Shown: piece by piece, positions 7,410-10,704 of the stretch
How the letters are laid out: each line of letters begins with the position of its first letter
How positions within the stretch are numbered: position 1 is the stretch's first letter
Origin: an uncultured bacterium
GTDB taxonomy: Bacteria > Cloacimonadota > Cloacimonadia > Cloacimonadales > Cloacimonadaceae
Direction: 5' to 3'
NCBI GenBank assembly: GCA_938009275.1
Contig: CALLHY010000005.1
Span: forward strand, 1-10,704
Length of the DNA: 10,704 bases
Notes under the pieces: model-generated
The model's input: the letters and a program-made list of their open reading frames with translations, nothing else
Database searches by the model: none
Told to the model about the DNA's origin: nothing
Position numbers and translations under genes: made by a program

Positions 7410-7455
7410 TAAAAAGTAATAGCCCATTGGGGATGTAGCTTTACCAATGGGCTAT
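7410..7455 (-). terminator. Rho-independent terminator of the 948-aa secreted protein gene
   Basis: A perfect 12-bp inverted repeat, ATAGCCCATTGG (7419-7430) and CCAATGGGCTAT (7444-7455), with a 13-base loop. Read on the - strand the hairpin begins 18 bases after the stop codon at 7474 and is followed by TACTTTTTAA, giving a five-T tract. This separates the secreted-protein gene from the downstream operon. Confidence 0.88.
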
Positions 7456-7473
7456 GAGTATGATGATAAATAA

Positions 7474-10320
7474 CTATTTTATACGCACAATCTTAGCTGT
7501 TTGACTGCGCCCGTTCATGTTTACACGCACGAAATATACACCATTGCTGCACTGTTTTCCTTTAAGGTCTGTTCCATCCCAGGTGATAAGGTTTATACCT
7601 TGGGGAAGGTCTTTCAGTTCTTTATGCATCACTTTTTGGCCGCGCAGGTTAAACACATCCATTTCGGCATAGCCTGGGTCTTGTAGCTCAAGTTTGAACA
7701 TGGTGTCTTTTCGAGAGGGATTTGGGAATCCGGAGGAAAGATTGAACCGGGCAGGGCTATTAGTGTCCGATTCAATACTTGAAGGATCAAGCCCTGCGGT
7801 TTTGAATCGGATTTCCGCATAAATGCCGGACATATCGGAGCAAAGCAAATAGCTACCGACATTGGTAGAGCAGATACTCATGGACAAATATGGATTATAT
7901 GTTGTGTAATATCGGTTATCCTGAGCTGAATATGGCATACCATCAGGGTTAATGTTTACGTAAGTAGCGCTATGAATGTTGCCAAGAAACGTTGAGCCGG
8001 CTATTAGAATCTCATTATCCGAGAGCTTATTCATCGACATTACACAACCACCAAACCAATCATAACTAGTGAGAACAGATCGCATCCAAACCAATTCTCC
8101 AAGGAGGTTATATTTCGCTACCGTAAGGCCTGGGGAATTAGCTTTGCCAACATAGAAATAATTGTCGTCTACGTAACTACAATAATTGCCATTAACTGAA
8201 GCTGTAACATTATTTATGAGTGCTGATCCCTGAGAACTCACAAAGTTAAGGTAGGGAAGATAACTATACTGATGTGATCCAAACTCGTAAACTTCATTAC
8301 TTTCCAAAACAACTTCGGTAGTAAACCAAAAACCATTATCGCTCCTAATTACATCGTTTACGCGAACCCCAGCAAGGTGATATTCAGGCCAGCTCTCATA
8401 ACTTAGATAAGACATTATAGGACTACCATAGGTATTGAAACCATCGCAATGAGTACCATTTTCATTCAGCTTAGTCTTAAAGCACATTGAACCCCAATGA
8501 GGTGCAGCATATTGCACCCAGAAGAGCGTTCTATCTCTTATGTAGTAGTCACTAAATTCTACCCCCCCATAATTTGGGTTTATTGTAGCAGCAATTACCC
8601 CTTCGGTACCCCACATGGGTTCACCCTCGTAGAAACACAGAACTTTAATGCCTTGTGATGTACGAGTTGCGGCATAAAGATAGCCTTCAAAGAAAGAATA
8701 AGATATACTTCCGGATGTGGCACGGGGTATGGAAAGAGCTTTGCCGCTATTTTCCCAGAGCTTATTACCATTTTCATTAATCAACTGGGCGCGAGTAATG
8801 CCCAATGTTTCCGAGGGGCGCCATAAAACTATCACTTTGTTATCATCGGTTGTAAGTAATTGGTAACTGCAAGATATCTGATTGGGCAGCACATTCTGTG
8901 GTTCATTAAACAGCCATGTCCCATTGGGGGTTGCAATATTATACTGCAGATAACGCGCTGAATCCCCGTATTGATATCCTTTTAACCAAAAGACAATGGC
9001 ACGGTCTGAGCCAATGGGTTGAATCTGCACATGTCTTGCGTTACCTTCAGATTCGGTGATTATGTTACAGGTTGAGTATGGAGTTTGGGCTATTCCGCTT
9101 TCGGTGAACATGATATAGGCGAGACTGGTATGAGTGCCAGTTTCTGAACTAAAATATGTGTGAAAGCTCCCATTAGCTGCATAACCATTATAAGTTTTGA
9201 AAGTTTCTTTGGTTTCGCTAAGGACAATATCCTCAGTCCAGAGGACGCCATTGTTACTAATATGGTTTACACTCATCCGCTTTTTATTAGCTGCAATAGG
9301 GGTTGAGGCTATTATAAAGAAACCATTGCTTCCATCTGGGTAGGCGGTGCATTCAGGAACCGGATATGGGTAAACAGTGGTGGCTAATACTGTTTCGCCT
9401 GCAGGAATCTGCGCTACTCCTTCCGCATTGTAGATTAGACCGGCAATAAACTGGTCGTATTGGTTTTTTATTACCAGCAGCTTATCATCCGGACTGCAGT
9501 ATAGCTCTTTGATCCATCCAAGTGTGTTGGGAATGGTGTATTGGGCTACTCCCAATGCGTTATATGCTATAATCTGGAAATCCAAGCCCAGATTTAACCC
9601 AACATACAAGCTTCCATCAGGTCTGCCGGCAAAAGTGCAAGTTGATGCATTCTCGTAGCTATATTGAAACACCACGTTCATGGAAGTATCTACCTTTACC
9701 AAGCCGGAATAAGGATGCAATGTATAGGCAAATACCAGACTGCTATCCCCTAAGAGGCTAACTTTTGTTACTTTTCCATTGTCAGGGATTATGGATTGCA
9801 GCGAAAAATCAAGTGCATAAGCCAGATTGCCTGTTGCAGACACATACTGATATCGGCGTTGTGCACCGTCCGAGGTGAACACATGCACACCACCGTTGTC
9901 ATCAGGGAAAAGCTGTACGAGTGGGTTGTTTATAGAGGTTGTGAAAACTACAGACGCATTTTCATCGTATGCGCTTCCGTCCAGGTTAAAACGCTGAAAG
10001 AACAGACCGCCAACAGACCTATATGTCAAGAATAGTTTGTTATCGGAAGTAATACAAAAAGCACTGCCAAGCACTTCGATGTTTTTGCTCCACAAAAGCT
10101 GAAAGGTTGGCGAATATGCCTCGAGGAAGTATCGTGCGCCACCATTAACCAACTTGCTGTAATTAACTATGGAGATGCCATCGGATGTACGGACGGTTTG
10201 TCCCTGGTAATTAAAGTCTTTGAAGTCGCCAATTATCAAAGGGCTTTCCCAACTGAGATCTGCCAATATCGGAGCAGATAAAACACACAAGAACAAAAAA
10301 GCTATTAGCCTGTTACGCAT
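7474..10320 (-). CDS. Large secreted protein with type IX secretion C-terminal domain
   Basis: A 948-residue exported protein of unknown specific role. Signal peptide: R2/R4, hydrophobic 5-19, likely cleavage after A20 (PILA-D). The mature part is beta-rich and propeller-like, with recurring blades built on motifs such as PDGSLYVG, PDDKLLVI, YNALGVAQY and YNAEGVAQI, where a strand ending in Asp-Gly/Asp-Asp precedes a hydrophobic strand; no catalytic motif is evident. The last 90 residues (859-948) form a FlgD-Ig-like/Por secretion sorting domain: FNLSSGFPNPS, then MDVFNLRGQKV, ITWDGTDLKGKQCSNGVYFVRV and a basic end (KIVRIK). In T9SS bacteria this domain targets proteins across the outer membrane and to the cell surface. 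The start is firm: AGGAGG (10327-10332) lies 6 bases before ATG. It is monocistronic, with promoter at 10348-10375 and terminator at 7410-7455. Confidence 0.92.
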   Translation of the reverse strand: MRNRLIAFLFLCVLSAPILADLSWESPLIIGDFKDFNYQGQTVRTSDGISIVNYSKLVNGGARYFLEAYSPTFQLLWSKNIEVLGSAFCITSDNKLFLTYRSVGGLFFQRFNLDGSAYDENASVVFTTSINNPLVQLFPDDNGGVHVFTSDGAQRRYQYVSATGNLAYALDFSLQSIIPDNGKVTKVSLLGDSSLVFAYTLHPYSGLVKVDTSMNVVFQYSYENASTCTFAGRPDGSLYVGLNLGLDFQIIAYNALGVAQYTIPNTLGWIKELYCSPDDKLLVIKNQYDQFIAGLIYNAEGVAQIPAGETVLATTVYPYPVPECTAYPDGSNGFFIIASTPIAANKKRMSVNHISNNGVLWTEDIVLSETKETFKTYNGYAANGSFHTYFSSETGTHTSLAYIMFTESGIAQTPYSTCNIITESEGNARHVQIQPIGSDRAIVFWLKGYQYGDSARYLQYNIATPNGTWLFNEPQNVLPNQISCSYQLLTTDDNKVIVLWRPSETLGITRAQLINENGNKLWENSGKALSIPRATSGSISYSFFEGYLYAATRTSQGIKVLCFYEGEPMWGTEGVIAATINPNYGGVEFSDYYIRDRTLFWVQYAAPHWGSMCFKTKLNENGTHCDGFNTYGSPIMSYLSYESWPEYHLAGVRVNDVIRSDNGFWFTTEVVLESNEVYEFGSHQYSYLPYLNFVSSQGSALINNVTASVNGNYCSYVDDNYFYVGKANSPGLTVAKYNLLGELVWMRSVLTSYDWFGGCVMSMNKLSDNEILIAGSTFLGNIHSATYVNINPDGMPYSAQDNRYYTTYNPYLSMSICSTNVGSYLLCSDMSGIYAEIRFKTAGLDPSSIESDTNSPARFNLSSGFPNPSRKDTMFKLELQDPGYAEMDVFNLRGQKVMHKELKDLPQGINLITWDGTDLKGKQCSNGVYFVRVNMNGRSQTAKIVRIK

Positions 10321-10326
10321 AACAAA

Positions 10327-10332
10327 CCTCCT
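10327..10332 (-). promoter_or_regulatory. Strong Shine-Dalgarno of the 948-aa gene
   Basis: A perfect AGGAGG on the - strand, 6 bases before the ATG at 10320. It fixes the start codon and is the strongest ribosome-binding site in the window, suggesting high expression. Confidence 0.85.
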
Positions 10333-10347
10333 ACTTGCTTATTTACA

Positions 10348-10375
10348 TAAATACTACTGTTCTAATATTTGTCAA
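10348..10375 (-). promoter_or_regulatory. Candidate sigma70-type promoter of the 948-aa gene
   Basis: On the - strand a consensus TTGACA (-35, 10370-10375) is followed after 16 bases by TATTTA (-10, 10348-10353). This gives a 5' leader of roughly 20 bases that includes the AGGAGG. The -35 is exact and the -10 is a moderate match. If the organism uses Bacteroidota-like promoters (TTTG / TAnnTTTG) this reading may be wrong. Confidence 0.5.
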
Positions 10376-10404
10376 GTTATTTGTGGTTAACTTACTTCCT
10401 TCCG

Positions 10405-10420
10405 TTTTTCATATGAAAAA
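10405..10420. promoter_or_regulatory. 16-bp palindrome TTTTTCATATGAAAAA, possible operator
   Basis: A perfect two-fold symmetric site centred between 10412 and 10413, about 30 bases upstream of the -35 box of the 948-aa gene. Its size and position suit a dimeric transcription-factor site. The AT-rich sequence could also be chance or a structural element. Confidence 0.35.
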
Positions 10421-10528
10421 TCACAATTCTAAGTATGCAGGGAAAACACCTGTATGTGGTGATATCTCCAGCAACTCATTATATTTCTCAAGAATGCTTC
10501 CTTGCTTCACAATCTTTATCAAGTGATA

Positions 10529-10577
10529 ATCCCCCCTTAATCAAGCGTTAACTATTAACGCTTGATTAAGGGGGGAT
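10529..10577. repeat. Perfect 23-bp-stem hairpin (long palindrome)
   Basis: The left arm 10529-10551 (ATCCCCCCTTAATCAAGCG followed by TTAA) pairs perfectly with 10555-10577 around a 3-base CTA loop. The base of the stem is a run of six C against six G. Neither side is followed by a T tract, so a standard intrinsic terminator is unlikely, although a stem this strong could block or protect transcripts from either side. It resembles REP/MITE-type dispersed palindromes. Confidence 0.9.
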
Positions 10578-10649
10578 AGAGATATGTTAGACGCTCTGTA
10601 ATAAGGTAGAATAGGTGATTTTTGTGTGGTCTTTGAATGTTACGTTTGT

Positions 10650-10703
10650 TGTGTGGTAACCCATTAAAGTATACAGGGTCTTTAAGGTTAAGATAATCAT
10701 TTC
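10650..10703 (-). repeat. Right arm of 54-bp terminal inverted repeat
   Basis: The reverse complement is identical to 1-54 over all 54 bases. One further base (10704) remains at the right edge, whose partner would lie just outside the left edge. The inner boundary is preceded by a second TTGTGTGGT at 10622-10630, a partial echo of the inner end of the repeat. Confidence 0.95.
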
Positions 10704-10704
10704 T

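Larger units (their letters stand above)
10321..10704. other. Gene-free right-hand region with palindromes and end repeat
   Basis: No credible gene lies in these 384 bases; a 63-codon + strand ORF (10335-10526) has no ribosome-binding site and unremarkable composition. In order it holds the RBS and promoter of the 948-aa gene, a 16-bp palindrome (10405-10420), a 49-base hairpin (10529-10577), a 9-bp direct repeat TTGTGTGGT (10622-10630 and 10649-10657), and the right end repeat. Confidence 0.7.

Noticed and set aside
10335..10526. A 63-codon + strand ORF in the right intergenic region
   Set aside because: It runs through the promoter and palindrome of the opposite gene, with no Shine-Dalgarno and low-complexity hydrophobic/Lys composition.
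10529..10577. A CRISPR repeat or standard intrinsic terminator at the large hairpin
   Set aside because: There is one copy only, with no spacer array, and neither side has a T run.
1..10704. A parS site (TGTTTCACGTGAAACA-like) to go with parB
   Set aside because: Only half-site fragments such as GTTTCA near 4094 and GGTTTCACC near 1687 were seen; none has the palindromic partner.
1..10704. The whole window as a composite transposon or integrative element
   Set aside because: The inverted ends invite it, but there is no transposase, integrase or other mobile gene, and the interior holds chromosomal core genes.

Overview
The window looks like a bacterial chromosomal segment from the FCB side of the tree, most plausibly Cloacimonadota ('Candidatus Cloacimonas' and relatives) or a similar uncultured lineage. 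This rests on three things: a large exported protein ending in a type IX secretion (T9SS) / FlgD-like C-terminal sorting domain, a second exported repeat protein, and an rsmG-parA-parB cluster of the kind usually found near the chromosomal origin. The taxonomic call is inference; there is no rRNA or other marker here.

Layout from left to right. Positions 1-54 are one arm of a perfect inverted repeat whose other arm is 10650-10703. A short non-coding leader with a small direct repeat leads to a + strand radical SAM protein (218-1291). Everything else codes on the - strand. Read in transcription order, a probable five-gene operon runs from 7245 down to 1350: an exported protein with about 13 Gx(D)xY repeats and a HEAT-like tail, rsmG (16S rRNA G527 methyltransferase), parA, parB, and rmlB (dTDP-glucose 4,6-dehydratase). 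Gaps in this run are 2 nt, 16 nt, then two 1-nt stop/start overlaps, so translational coupling is likely. The operon meets the radical SAM gene tail to tail with no recognisable terminator between them. Upstream of the operon, and separated from it by a good intrinsic terminator (7410-7455), is a monocistronic 948-residue secreted protein (7474-10320) with its own strong RBS and a plausible sigma70-type promoter.

The 384 bases to the right (10321-10704) hold no credible gene. They contain the promoter, a 16-bp AT-rich palindrome that could be an operator, a very strong 23-bp-stem hairpin (10529-10577), and the right arm of the end repeat.

Functionally the cluster mixes chromosome segregation (ParA ATPase, ParB CTPase clamp), ribosome maturation (RsmG) and nucleotide-sugar synthesis for surface polysaccharide (RmlB), with a cell-surface repeat protein as first gene. 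No mobile-element gene, CRISPR array, tRNA, rRNA or defence system is visible. The least explained parts are the Gx(D)xY repeat protein, the matching inverted ends, and the palindromes in the right-hand intergenic region.
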